Under the pieces are notes generated by a model, which was not told the origin of the DNA, ran no database searches, and saw only the letters and a program-made list of their open reading frames with translations. Below are positions 46,383 to 57,720 of a stretch of 64,000 nt of DNA, one piece after another; positions within the stretch are counted from its first letter, which is position 1; every line of letters begins with the position of its first letter. A program made the position numbers and the translations under genes. This DNA is from Diphasiastrum complanatum (taxonomy: Eukaryota; Streptophyta; Lycopodiopsida; Lycopodiales; Lycopodiaceae): positions 27,824,107 to 27,888,106 of the forward strand of contig CM055094.1 of NCBI GenBank assembly GCA_029204225.1, written 5' to 3'.

Positions 46383-47940
46383 ATGGCTAAAGAATCTGAA
46401 TCTATAGGTTCTTTGTTCAATGAAGATAGGTTGGATGGAACTAATTTCTCCTTGTGGTGCTACATGATCAAAAACCTCCTTATTGCTAAAGGTTTGTTTG
46501 AAGTTGTAAGTGGTGATGAAGAGAGGCCACCTAGTTTGGCACCTACTACACCGTCAAGAGCTACTTCTTCAACATATGTGGAGGTGTCTTCCGAAGAACA
46601 AAAGAAGTGGGATCGACGTGACACACAGGCACATTCGGTCATAGCGCTATCCGTGAAGAGATCAATCCTACCTCACATTCGATCGTGCGAGACTTCCAAG
46701 AGTGCTTGGGAAGTACTTGCCAAGATGTTCCAAGTGAAGAATACGGCGAAAGTGTAATCAACTCTCAACATTGAAGATGCAAGAGGGTGATACGCTTTCA
46801 AATCACTTAATGAAGATCAAGGATCTTCGTGAAGAGCTTCTTAGCATTGATGAAATTGTCGATAACTCTCAATTTGTTTCAATTACTCTTAATTCACTTC
46901 CTCATTCCTATCTTCCATTTGTGTCTACTTTAAGCATATCTCTTAGGGGACAACAAATCTCCTTTGAAGAGCTTGTTGGCTTACTTCTCCAAGAAGAGCA
47001 AACAAGGATTAATTTTGGTGAACAAGAAGATCAAGCCTTCTTCACCAAAGGCGAAGGCAAGGGCAAGTGGAAAGGTAAGCCTTCTTCTTCCAAGGATCAA
47101 AAATCCAAGGAAGGCCAAGATCAAGGATCCAAAAAGAAGGGTAAGTGCCATTATTGTAAAAAGTTTGGGCACCACATAAAGGAATGTAGGAAGAAGCTTA
47201 CTAAGGATAAAGAGAAAGGTATTGATACAAATACAGCCATGATTTCATTAGAACATCAAAAGGAGGATGATTTTTTCAATAGTGATTTTGCTTTTGTCAC
47301 TAACAATCTCATTTCTAATCAAAATGAGATTTCTACCACTTCTCGACTTGCTGGTTTTTCAGCAGAAAACAGCACTACTTCAGCTTTGCAGGTTCTGTTT
47401 TTTCTTCCATTGATTGGGTGATTGATAGCGGAGCTACACGCCATATGACTCACCATAGAGACGTCTTCACAAAGCTTATGAAAATCAAAGATGGAAGCAA
47501 GGTTCAAGGTGTTGACAACACCTCCTATCCAATTGAGGGCATTGGAATTATACCACTCATTCTTCCCAATGGAGAAGAAAAGTACATTCGAAATGTACTT
47601 TATGTTCCTAAGATTAAGCAAAATCTCATTTCGGTCTCTACAATCATGAATCAAGGATTGATTGTAGAATTTAAAGAAGACAAATGTCTTATAAAAGACC
47701 CAAAGAGATCACTTTTAATTGTTGCTTCGGGAACATTGCGAGGAGGTTTGTTTTTGTTGGATATTTATGAACCTAAAGCTTTGACATCCTTTGGTCTTGT
47801 TGCTACTAATTCACATGCATTGGAGTTGGCTAAACTATGGCATGCAAGGTACGGGCACCTCAATTTTGGAAGTTTGAATATGTTGAAGAAATTCAACATG
47901 GTGGAAGGCATTCCAAATATGCAATGTTGTGTTGAGTCGT
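46383..47940 (+). pseudogene. Copia gag-protease, cut off before integrase
   Basis: Gag starts at ATG 46383 (MAKESESIGSLFNEDRLDG, with the typical LDGTNFSLW motif). The UBN2-type capsid continues to 46757, where a stop and frameshift interrupt, and resumes at 46771. The zinc knuckle is CHYCKKFGHHIKEC (about 47148-47190). A frameshift near 47400 separates gag from the protease, DWVIDSGATRHMTHH, which keeps DSGA. GAG-pre-integrase text is LWHARYGHLNFGSLNML. Coding ends at a stop at 47940, just where hAT-2 sequence begins. A 620-bp leader (45761-46382) precedes gag. Integrase, RT and RNase H are not in the window. Confidence 0.87.
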
Positions 47941-48360
47941 GATTCATTGAAAGAACCATGATTCGAAAGACCTTTTCGAAAAAGTCCGGTTCGAACCGTT
48001 TTTTTTAGTTCGAACCGTTTTATTTTTTAGAAAAAAATCGTCGCCTCCTCGCGACCTCCTGCTACTGCTCCTCGCGACCTCCTGGGACCTGCAGCCTGCT
48101 CGTTACCTCCCCAGGGCCCCCTGCTCGTTCGTTACCTCCCCCTGGGCCCTGAAGCTTCCCAGATTTCCGCACCTGAGAGAGAGAGAGAGAGATCCGAGAC
48201 ACTGGACAAATTCCAGAATATAGATCTTGTCTTGAAGCCTGCAAAAGATTGCACTGGAGCCCTAACAGACTATCTTATTCCAATGTCTAAAATAGATGTG
48301 GATAGATCCGCGAGTCTGGAGAGAAATCCGAGAGAGAGAGAAAGAAAGAAAGAAAGAAAG
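47941..48360 (+). mobile_element. Left end and leader of hAT-2
   Basis: Contains GGTTCGAACC at 47988-47997 and AGTTCGAACCG nearby, followed by a GC-rich stretch, then GA tracts at 48174-48192 and 48331-48340. This is the same order as the hAT-1 left end (39671-39861). The transposase start of this element lies at 54039, after the LINE. The segment 48193-48330 has no match in hAT-1 and is unexplained. The stretch 48341-48360, (AAAG)5, is better read as the LINE tail. Confidence 0.6.
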
Positions 48361-48552
48361 CTTCATTAATGTCTTTTCCATGCCAAAAGGCATATAAGAC
48401 TAGTAAATGTACATGTCAAGTATGTGGTAACCATAGGAGCGTATGAAACCTCTCCAAAACAGTAACAAAAGTAGCAATCTAGAGCTAAAGCTATAAATTG
48501 AAATAGATGTGATGCTATTACAAACATGTGGGAGCATGTATACTGCTAACAG

Positions 48553-51500
48553 TCATGAGTGAGGTATGACGCTATCATCTAGTCCTGTCCTGCTGGTGCT
48601 GATGATACAAAAGGATGTAATACGATCTGCGGCATGAAGGGCCACTGGTGGTCTCTGACGTCGTCTGAGAGGATGAAGAGGTCTCCTCGTGATAGGTCGA
48701 GTAGCTTGTGCTGCAACATGGGTATGTGTGGGACGCTGTCTCTGGTCTCTGTGGGCAAGTAGGTCATCATCATCATCGTCACCGTCATCAAAACGTCCTC
48801 TCCTCCTGGAGAAGAAAGAAGTGATCTGAGGCTGAGAAACCTGACTCGGCTGGGCTGTCTGATACAAATCTTGTCGTAGTATAAACATCTCTCGTATCGT
48901 GAGTGCCGCGCATTGGGAATCCTCATAAGCTATGAGCGATCGTAAGGTGACAGGTGTGTCTCGGAACAAATAGTGGTATCTCCCTCTGATCTCGTAATAT
49001 ACCGGGCACCTAAAGATAAAGTGCTCCTCTGACTCCACCTCCTCTAAAGAGCATAACTGGCAAATCCGCTCCTCTCTCGGGGTACCCTGGAATCTACCAG
49101 GCTCGATAGCCAACTGATGTGATGATACACGGAGCTGTCCCAATGTAAATCTGAGGCAATGTGATAGTCTCGAGTCCAAATAATGCGGTAAGACCGGGAA
49201 CCCTGCTATGTCAAGCTCAATAAAATGAGTCCAGTAGTAGCCGGGTTAAACCCCAAGCTGTCGCCCCCAAGTACGGTCGAGATATGCCCGATATAAGATG
49301 CGCCTGATATACTGATGAGTACCTGAGGGGAGCTCTGTAATGGAGATACCAAATGACTCAAGGAGGAAATGGGATGCCTGAGAGAACCATGATAGTCGAT
49401 AACCCTGGTCATGAAGAAAGTGTGAGGAGACAAGTGTTGTCTGTGTTTATCTCATATCCTCATCGGGCAGAGCCTGGATTCTCTAAATGTATGTGATAAG
49501 CTGGAATGCGGCATATATCTGAATGGGTGGAACGACAAACTCTGCAAGAAGGATCTCATGTGGAACCGAGAACTTCGCCCGAATCATACAGGCTAACATG
49601 GTGGTTTGCAATCGTGAAATGCTGGCCCAATGTGATGAAGGGAGGCCGGTGCACCATGTCTCTGCCGCATATAAGGCTGTGGGGGTGACAAAGAGTCTAC
49701 ACTTACTACGAACATCTCGGATGAGCTTCCTGAAACAAAACCGCTCAAGCTGAACAAGAGAGGAATGCCCCTTCCCAAGTTGGGTGGTAGCAGCTTGCCG
49801 CATGCTGAAGGTAGGACCAGAGAAGAGTATCCCCAAATAGGTATAAGAGGAAACTACCTCAAAGGCCTGTCCATCTAGGATGAGCTCCTGGCGCTGCATG
49901 AAGGCTCGAGAAGTGTTGAAGACCATAACCTTGGTCTTCGCAGTGTTCAACCCCAACCCCCATCTGGTACAAAATCCCTGTAAACAATCCAGCTGCCTCT
50001 GCAAACCCTCTCTGGTCGGGGATACTAGTACTACATCATCCGCATAAAGGAGAATAGCAATCAGAATCGTGCCAAGTCTACAGCCACCCCCGCCACACTG
50101 TGAGATGGCTCGCTCTAACTCATCAATATACAATCCAAAGAGAACCGGTGAAAGAGAGCACCCCTGTTTCACCCCAATGGTGCTCCAAATGTGATCAGAT
50201 AAGCCACTGCTATGTCGGAAACATCCCAAGACCTTCTCATAAAGAGCCATCACTGCTAAAACAATATCTGTGGAGAAACCAAGGTCACGAAGTCTCTGAA
50301 TGAGCAGGGAGCATGGTACAGAATCGAAGGCCTTCCTGAAATCTACAAAACAGCAGTAAACCCTCTCCTTTCCTGTACTGAGCTTCCTCGATCAAGGCTC
50401 GAAGTGTAAAAATATGGTCAGTGGTAGAATAATGAGATCGGAAACCTGCCTACCTTAATGCATGTAATCTCCGAGCTTCCGCCTCTAAACTCACTGCAGA
50501 CTGGAGTATGGTACCATAGAGCTTCGTGAGAACATGTCCGATCATGATGGTGGGTGCGGTAATTACCAGGAATCATGGGATCACCATTTTTATGAATAGG
50601 GTGGATGATGTTGGTGCACCAGGATGAGGGGAAACCAGAGACAACGGCGGAATTGAGGAGAGTGGCTAGTGTGGGAGCAAGGAGGTCGGAAGCATGGGTT
50701 AGGAGTTCAGATTCAAGGTCTTCGATATCTCTTGCTTTATGGGACTTCATTCTCTTGATGGCCGTAAGTACCATGTCAGATGTGAAGAAGCTGAACTCAG
50801 AGGGGCGTGGGGAGATAGAGATAGGTGCGTCAGTGGGTATGGTATAAAGTTTGGTAGCGTATTTGGTCCATATGCGAAGGTCATCCAGGAGGGGTGGTGG
50901 AGCACGAGGGATAAACTCGCACCAAAAGGCGCCTGAAGAGGAACTGAAGAGAAGATCAACAAGATGCGTTCCTTCGGAGTCATCATATATACGCTTTTTT
51001 CGGCGGAGTGTGCGACGGTAAGAGCGCCTGGCGGAGTGGAGGAGATGAGGATCGTGAGTGCGGGCATGGGTGACAAGCTGACGAAGAGAGCGATATTCAG
51101 CATCATACCACGGGGGGTGTGGGGGTCGTATCGATGAGGAGCGGGTGCCTCTGCTTTTATGGGGTTTAGATGGAAAAGCAAGGGAAGCAGCGGTATGAAG
51201 AGAAGTGCTAAGAAAGGCAGCTTGAGTCTCGACTGTACTATCGCGAGGGAAGGAATGGAGCAATGAGGTTAGGAACTCCTGGTAGACTGGTGTATAGAGA
51301 GAACTGAATGTATACTTGGGTGCCCGTGTAAGCAGGGGGTGTGAGGATGGCTGGGGAGGTGGGAAGCGGCCGATAGCGAAGGAGAGAAAGGAATGATCAG
51401 AGAGAGTGGTGGGAGATACATGAAAATCAGAGATGAGAGGTATGCAAGATGGTGATCCCATGATATAATCCACAACACTATGTCCACCACTGTGAGGGTG

Positions 51501-52190
51501 ACAAGTATAACTGCCAGATTTTGGCCAACAAGTTAGGCCATTGTAAATGGCTAACTCATGGGCCTCTCCAAACTGCAATAAATGCTCACCGTAAGGGGTA
51601 GTAGGTCCCAAGTTGTCCTCTGAAATCCTGGTAACTCCCATATCATCGTTGTCAAGGGCATGAACGCGGAGCTGGTCGGTGATGTCACAGAACTCTGACT
51701 GCCGTGAAGAGGTTCGGGCATTAAAATCTCTAGTGAGGAGAATATGCCCCCGCTCTGCGAATCTGATAATATCAGGCGATAAATCAAGGTAGGGTGAACC
51801 TGTGCCCTCAGCAAAGGACGAAGACTCTGGAGGAAAATAACAAGCCGCCACAAAGAGGTCCCTGTCCAACCCAATATCCTGCCCAGCAATATGAATCCAT
51901 ATATACCGTGCATGCTCGTCGTGTCTGATGAACTCAATGCTCGGATGAAGAGACTCTCTGTATAAACATGCAACACCTCCGGATCCACGACCGCTAGCTG
52001 ATCTAGTCTCAAGTCTGTACACGGAATCCCATCTGTATCCTGGAAAAATAGGTAATCCTCTCTCCTGACTCTCATGAGTCTCCATAAAGAGCAGTAAATC
52101 CCTGTCAATGATGAAATCGATCAAGTCGCCAGCAATGGAAGATGAGTGTAAACCATCACAGTTCCATACTCCAATCCGGAGATAGTGTGG
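48553..52190 (-). pseudogene. LINE ORF2: APE-type endonuclease and reverse transcriptase
   Basis: Begins near 52180 with IGVWNCDGLHSSS, the endonuclease start. Catalytic landmarks are LLLFMETHESQE, LLTRDFNARTSS (Gly of GDFN replaced by Arg), HSVVDYIMGS and TTLSDHSFLSF. RT: AGFRSHYSTTDHIFTLRALIEE, YCCFVDFRKAFDSVP (motif A), GVKQGCSLSPVLFGLY and IAILLYADDVVLVS (active-site ADD). The C-terminal zinc motif is CQLCSLEEVESEEHFIFRCP, followed by an acidic and basic tail ending at 48553. Lesions: a frameshift after PGNYR (about 50555), a Gln-to-stop near 50452, a 2-bp loss near 50370, and stops near 49475, 49450 and 49245. This copy cannot make full ORF2. Confidence 0.88.
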
Positions 52191-53535
52191 GTGGGGCCCC
52201 GGGGCACTCCCGAACCCGGGGACCCCAAATCCCTAGCACTGGGAGCTGCTAGGTGCGCTGTCAAGAAAACGCACTCGTCCATCTCGGTAAATGACTCGTC
52301 TGCCAGACTCACGGGCTGCCTGAAAGGCCTTACGCCTCTCCTCTACCTGGATATATGTGAGGTCGTCGTCCATATAGCCAATGCATTCTGTGTATCAAGA
52401 ACTCCACGAACTCTAATATTATGAAATTTTTGGTCTCGAAATTTCTCTTCCGACATGGTGGCTGAGATAACTGAGGAGATGGGAGCGCTGGGTTTGGTGC
52501 CCTTTTTCAAAACTGATGCCCAGGAAAGGGCCTCTTTGTGTTGCTTCTCAATCTTGGTTTCTAGCTCCCGTAGCATGTTGGTGGTGGATTTCGAAGCTGC
52601 GGCCTGTTTGATTCCGATGGATTGTTCGAGTGAGGCAACCTTGGACTGCAATAGCTTCTTCTCGTTGATCAAAGAAGTAACCGTTCCTTTCAGCTGTGAA
52701 ATTTCATACTGCAAAAATTGGAAATCTGCCTTGAATTGATCAATCTGCCAAGATGAAAAAAGTTCAATTGATTTAGAAGGCGTATACGGAATATTGGCTG
52801 TAGACTCTGGTGCCGTGAAGGAGGAAGAGTGAGCAATGATCGGTGTGGAAAGAATAGGGTCAGAAGACAGAAGAGGAGCCGAATCAGGGGAGCAGCCATC
52901 AGAGAGGGGGGTGAGAGTTGTAGTAGGAGAGGGAGATGGGTCATCAAGGGGGTGAGGTGAAGTGGCAACGAGGGGGGGAGCTGGAATGACAATGGGGTGA
53001 GGTGAGAGATCAGCGAGGGGGTGAGGTGAGTGATCAGCGAGGGGGTGAGGTGAGGGGGGTGACAAGGAGGGGTCAGCGAGGAGGATGGGTGAGGGGGTGG
53101 CAGCTAGGAGATCAGGGAGGTCAGCGAGGGGGGGGGATGGAGCAGCGAGGGGGGAAGGGGAAGGAACAGCGAGGGGGTTAGGGGAAGGAGCAGCGAGGGA
53201 AGGGGCAGCGAGGGGGGAAGAAGGAGCATCGAGGGAAGGGGCAGCGGGGGAAGGAGCAGCAGCGAGGGAAGGGGCAGCGAGGGGGGAAGAAGGAGCAGCG
53301 AGGGAAGGAGCAGCAGCGAGGGAAGGGGCAGCGAGGGGGGAAGAAGGAGCAGCGAGGGGGGAAGAAGGAGCAGCGAGGAGGTTACGGGAAGGGGCAGCGA
53401 GGGAAGGAGAAGGAGCACCGAGGGGGTTAGGGGAAGGGCAGCGAGGGGAGGTGAGTGGTGAGCGAGGGAGGTGAGTGAGGAGGTGGCTGAAGATCGTGCT
53501 GATCTACGAGCAGGGGCGCGAGGAGGAGGGGCCAT
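52121..53535 (-). pseudogene. LINE ORF1 with coiled coil and Pro/Ser/Ala/Leu repeats
   Basis: Start ATG at 53535 (MAPPPRAPARRSARSS). The N-terminal half is built on a GC-rich tandem repeat; in the frame that later carries the protein it reads SPLAAPSLAAP-type repeats, followed by PHPLADLSPHP. After a frame change the part from 53065 has a predicted coiled coil (IDQFKADFQFLQYEISQLK, then SKVASLEQSIGIK; about 52740-52500) and a basic end. The protein would be an RNA-binding chaperone for the LINE RNA; no CCHC knuckle or RRM is obvious by eye. Its 3' end (LGSPGSGVPRGPTHT) overlaps the start of ORF2. Confidence 0.7.
53130..53450 (-). repeat. GC-rich minisatellite in ORF1
   Basis: Plus-strand variants of GCAGCGAGGGAAGGGGCAGC and GAGGGGGGAAGAAGGAGCA repeat with roughly 15-, 18- and 27-bp spacing. 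Most unit lengths are multiples of three, so repeats expand ORF1 without breaking it. Confidence 0.85.
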
Positions 53536-53549
53536 GGTGGGGGCGGATC

Positions 53550-53551
<2 letters not shown>

Positions 53552-53594
<43 letters not shown>
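53552..53594 (+). repeat. (GA)n at the LINE 5' border
   Basis: GA run followed by a G6 run and TGGAATTGTGTG, the same layout as the hAT-1 tract at 39795-39861. The LINE begins on its left side. Confidence 0.95.
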
Positions 53595-53599
<5 letters not shown>

Positions 53600-53753
53600 T
53601 GGAATTGTGTGTCACGTGTGGCTGTTCAGTGTGTGTTCAATGTGTGTTCAGTGTGTGTGACTGTTGACAAATGTGTGTGTGTGTGTGTGTGTGTGTGTTA
53701 AATGTTTGACAATGTGTGTGTGTGTGTGTGTTTGTGTGTGTGTGTTTGATAAA

Positions 53754-53785
<32 letters not shown>

Positions 53786-53860
53786 AGTCTTGACAATGTG
53801 TGTGTGTGTTTTGTGTGTGTGACATGTGTGAATAGATTTTTAAGTTAAAAGAGTGTGTTT
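53600..53860 (+). repeat. GT-rich leader of hAT-2
   Basis: Several (GT)n runs with short spacers, parallel to 39920-40260 of hAT-1. Reverse-strand His/Thr-rich open frames here are artefacts. Confidence 0.9.
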
Positions 53861-54038
53861 GAGTCTTTGAGAGAGAGGGAGGTAGACTTAGGGGTGGGTG
53901 TGTGTGTGTGTGTGTGGAGGGAGGTCCGAGGGAGAGTTAGCCTTTAGGTGTGTGTGAGTGAAAAATCAAAATTTAGGAGAGGGACCCGGGAGAGAGACTA
54001 GTGGGGGGAGAGAGACTAGAATCTAGATAGTAGATACC

Positions 54039-54234
54039 ATGCCGAGAGAGAAGGATCCTCATGTGACAGTTGCTTCTAATTATGGCGCCTCAGGCACTAA
54101 GAGGTGGACTTGCAAGTATTGTGGCAAGGACTACACAGGTGCCCCACTAGAATAAAGGCACACCTATTGCGTCTACGTGGTTATGAGATCGCAGGTTGTG
54201 CGCGAGCACCTGACTCATTGATGATACCTGCACC
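54039..54234 (+). pseudogene. hAT-2 transposase exon 1 (BED finger), broken
   Basis: Starts ATG 54039 (MPREKDPHVTVASNYGASG) and carries WTCKYCGKDYTGA, then, after a frameshift at about 54140, TRIKAHLLRLRGYEIAGC. It is clearly homologous to hAT-1 exon 1. An LTR retrotransposon interrupts it after base 54234. The exon resumes at 58808 and reaches a possible 5' splice site (CTTG|GTGAATC) near 58859. Later exons are outside the window or deleted. Confidence 0.82.
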
Positions 54235-54677
54235 AGTTATGGACTCGGCTCATTACATTCGCCGCGTCCATTTACATTTACTTTACTTTATGCATAAGCA
54301 GGCCTTGGGCCCTTTTTTATTCATTAGTGACACTAAGACTATATGGTTGGCCTTTGGCCTTATATTTCATTATTAGGCCATTTGGACATATTACTGGAGA
54401 GTGGGGGCCTTCTTGGAGGGCGCACTATTTTCCCTCCCAGTTGCGCCCTAGCCACCAAAAGCTTCCTTTTAGGGCTTCCTCTTCGCTATCAGTAGGGAAA
54501 CTGTGTCATTTGTTATTCAGCTGATGATATTGATCTCTCTCTTTAGTCTCCTTAATCTCTCTCTTTCCTGCTTTCTAGGGTTAAGTCTTGCTTATGTGCT
54601 GCTTTCATAGCTTAAGTCTTGCTTATGTGATGCTTTCATAGCTTAGCTCTAGATCAGCTGTGGCTCTATTCGTAACT
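54235..54677 (+). repeat. 5' LTR (AGTTA...TAACT)
   Basis: Starts AGTTATGGACTCGG and ends CTATTCGTAACT. Differs from the 3' LTR mainly by small indels (TATGG/TA at the start, TGTCATTTG versus TGTGTCATTTG) and a few substitutions, which suggests a fairly recent insertion. Confidence 0.87.
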
Positions 54678-54689
54678 TGGTATCAGAGC
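54678..54689 (+). other. Primer-binding site
   Basis: TGGTATCAGAGC directly next to the 5' LTR, complementary to the initiator tRNA-Met 3' end. Confidence 0.88.
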
Positions 54690-55171
54690 ACTTTCTTGAT
54701 TGCTGAATTTCAGATCTGATTTTCTGATTGGGTGCCCATTTTCCTTGCTGATTTTTCTCTCTTTGCTGAGGGCTTTCGTCTCTTTGCTTCAGCAACATTC
54801 AGCACAGTTTGGAGGAGGACCAACTCCTATCAAAGCATTTTCCTTGGCGGAGCTTTAGCAGATAGTTAGTGGAAGTACTTCCGCTAAATTTGGCGGTCAT
54901 ACTTGTCACTTTCGTCCGTTTTTGTCTCCATTTGCAGCCATTTTTCACACCTTGTTTGCAGGCTGTCCATCGTCCATCCTCAACCAAATTTCACGAAATT
55001 CCGACTCCGTTTGATACTCCAATTTGTCACTTGCCTCCTGGCTGTCCAGCGCAGTTTTACAGCCTTCATTTTCACTTTTTTCATTTGCTGATTGTGGTTT
55101 TAATAGACTAATTTGGGGTGACGACAAGAGTCCGCTCTCTCAAGTTTTCGTCTATTCCTTCCACTATCATT

Positions 55172-56839
55172 ATGGCACCTTCACCTACCCCGAGTGAGAC
55201 TACTCAAGAAACCTTATCCGATCAGCTTCGTCGCATGGATGAGACCCTTTCTGGCCTCGTTCTTCGCTTCGATACCGTTATGACCGGCTTTGCTACTATG
55301 CAGTCACAGATTGATTCTTTACAGCCTCATGGTCCTGGTAAGGCTCCTGTTTTTCCTTCATTTGGGACTCTCCCTCCATTTGGATTTCCATCTTCCTCTG
55401 CTAGTCAGCCTAGTGGTGGACCGTTCATTCCACCTAACCCATCTCCTGGTTTCTTTTCACGTCCCCCACTTCCTAAGCCACACTTTGCTCGAGACTTTCG
55501 TGATAGGGTACAGCTTGCTACCTATTCCGGTTCCTCTGACGGGAACTTATTAGAGAATGCGATGTCTCTTGCCAGTACTTTACAGCATAAGTACTCTGAC
55601 ACTCTTCCTTCTCGCTTCTCCCAACCCCATCCTTCTGCTTCATCTCTTCCCGCTGCGTCCACCCCTACACCTGCCCCTTCTGTTCCAGCTCTCTCCATTG
55701 TCCCTTCGTCTCCTCGTCCTCTGACTCCTCGACCTGCTTTTGTCCGACGTTACACGTCTGCAGAGTTCGCTGACCTTCAGCAGCAACGTCTTTGCTTTCG
55801 TTGTAAGAGTCCTGACCATTTTGCCCGTGATTGCCGTCAGCCTCTCCCTACTACTATTGTTGTTTTTTCCCATGAGGGCACTACTCCAGATGATTCCGAT
55901 ATCTACATTCATATTTCTGATGAGCCTAACCTATCCTCTGAGCCTTCCACTAATTTACTTCCTGCTACTTGCCATGCTCAGCTTGCCTATGCTACTTGGA
56001 CAGGGCGTCCTGGTCCTCGCTCCATTCGGTTACGTGTACGTATTACAGGTCGTGAGTATAATGCTTTAGTTGATACTGGCAGCACTCATTCTTTTATTAG
56101 CAGTTATATCACTAGTCGGATATGTGCTTCACCTGTTCCTGCTTCACAGCCTCTCACAGTTGAGGTTGCCAGTTCCCATTCTTTTCCTAGTTCTCAGATG
56201 TTTCAGCGTTTACCATACCGCATTGGAGATTTTTCTGGACAGGCAGATCTTTACATTATTCCTATGGAGCGTTATAATCTTATCCTTGGTGCTGATTGGT
56301 TTGCATCTCTTGGAGTCGTTACACTGGACTTGACACAGCAGACATTGACATTTGTACTTGATGCAGTTACACACTCACCTGTTGGCATTGATTCTCAGGG
56401 AGACTTCCAGTTGGTTACCGGGAAGCAGTTTATGCGTAGCCTGCCAAAGGCTGACGATGCAGCTCTTCTTTCCGTTCAGAGTACATCAGTTGCTGCTTCA
56501 CTTTCACCATCCGTGGGTCCTCTTCCTCAGGTTGATGTTGCTTCGGATTTACAGGTTGTTGTTGTGTGCCTTGCGCCTATATGCCTTGATTCACAGATAT
56601 CGTATTCAGTGGTCATTCCTGGTTTCATTGATATTGAGACCGTATACCTTGGTGGTATTTCTACTATTGCTTTTGCGCATACTTCAGATTGCCCTCCTGG
56701 TTCGGTGGTTGGTGCAGTATTACGTTTGATGGTTCTCTCGTTATTGGTGATCAGGTTGTATCTTCTTTCGCTTTACTCCATGGATCTCTGCTTGAGGTTT
56801 GTGATCTGCCTCATGATATTTCTACAGTTCCTGACATGA
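55172..56839 (+). pseudogene. Gypsy gag-protease, pol truncated
   Basis: Likely start ATG 55172 (MAPSPTPSETTQETLSDQLR), which matches typical gag starts better than ATG 55118. A short coiled-coil-like segment (RRMDETLSGLVLRFDTVM) is followed by a Pro/Ser-rich stretch. The Retrotrans_gag core appears deleted around LATYSGSSDGN. Zinc knuckle is RLCFRCKSPDHFARDC (about 55790-55835). The aspartic protease is ALVDTGSTHSFIS with intact DTG, and ERYNLILGADW marks the protease end. The frame then runs into hydrophobic text without RT motifs and stops at 56839. The protein would be a capsid and protease only, so the element needs another element for RT and integrase. Confidence 0.82.
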
Positions 56840-57720
56840 TTCATGCGCCTTTGGCCCTTACTGTTACACATTTTTCATCCGAGGATATTTGCCAGATGGT
56901 CACTATTACTTATCTAGGGTATTTATATGCTGGGATCTTTCTAGATGAGTACACGGACATCCTTCCGTCTCCTCGTGTTTCTACATATAGGTTTGCAACA
57001 GTCCATGCCGATGCTATGGTTATATGGCATTCCTGGTTATTACATATAGCTTGGTTTTCATTTGGACCTGTTGATTGGTGCTGGTTTTTCCATATTACTG
57101 ATCGCCTATGGTGCGGATATCTCTATGATTATGCATGTGGCTCTCTATCTGTTCCTTGGATTGTTGCTCATTGTCAGGCTTGGCATATCCTGTTGGCTTG
57201 GGTTATTGCCTCCGTTCCAGCTACTGTTTGTCTGGGTGATCTTCAGGTTCCCTGTCATTTCAGGTTGCCCCATATCGCTTGGTCTCCGATGCTGAGTTGC
57301 CACTTTGTTCTGGTGTTCCAAGACCATGAGGGTAGCTTAAGAGAATTCCTTCTCCTCTCTTGGATAGTTTTTGGGGATGCATTGATTCTTGGACCTTCTG
57401 GAGCTTTTGGCATGCTGCTCTTCTCGTGATATGGGCCTTGAGGGTACCGTATGCCATTGGTACTTCTCATTCATGGGCCCTATGGATACCTTGGGCTTTT
57501 GACCATGTTGGTGCATATTTCTCCATTTTAAGCTATCCTTTGTCAGGATGATCTCCTTGGTGCTAGTCTTCCGATGCTGCTATCTTTTCTTGGGGCACCT
57601 TGCACATATGGTTGATGGTTACGTGTATCATGCGGCTATTCGCGATGAGTGTCCATCTCTTTTCCAGTTTCCTTATTGGCTTCCTGGTGCTGATGCAGTT
57701 CTACGTTCTCGGGCTTTTTG
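56600..57720 (+). other. Unidentified stretch with a 246-codon Trp/His-rich frame
   Basis: Lies where RT, RNase H and the integrase core belong. The frame 56689-57429 is open for 246 codons and rich in Trp, His, Phe and Leu (for example WHSWLLHIAWFSFGPVDWCW, VPWIVAHCQAWHILLAWV), with no RT (no FxDD), RNase H or integrase DDE motif. Base composition is more T-rich than the neighbouring gag. It could be a captured or scrambled sequence carried by the element. Confidence 0.35.

Larger units (their letters stand above)
48361..53551 (-). mobile_element. Near full-length LINE inserted in hAT-2
   Basis: Minus-strand non-LTR retrotransposon of about 5.2 kb: (CT)n at 53552-53594, ORF1 from 53535, ORF2 with endonuclease, RT and zinc motif, then a 3' UTR ending at 48361 followed by (CTTT)5 and (CT)5. 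The 3' UTR matches the plus-strand copy ending at 2934. It has no poly(A) tail. Only about 16 bp separate the CT tract from the ORF1 ATG, so the CT tract may be target DNA, the element's own 5' end, or both. Its outer borders lie in GA/CT repeats of the hAT-2 leader, so no unique target duplication can be defined. Confidence 0.85.
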
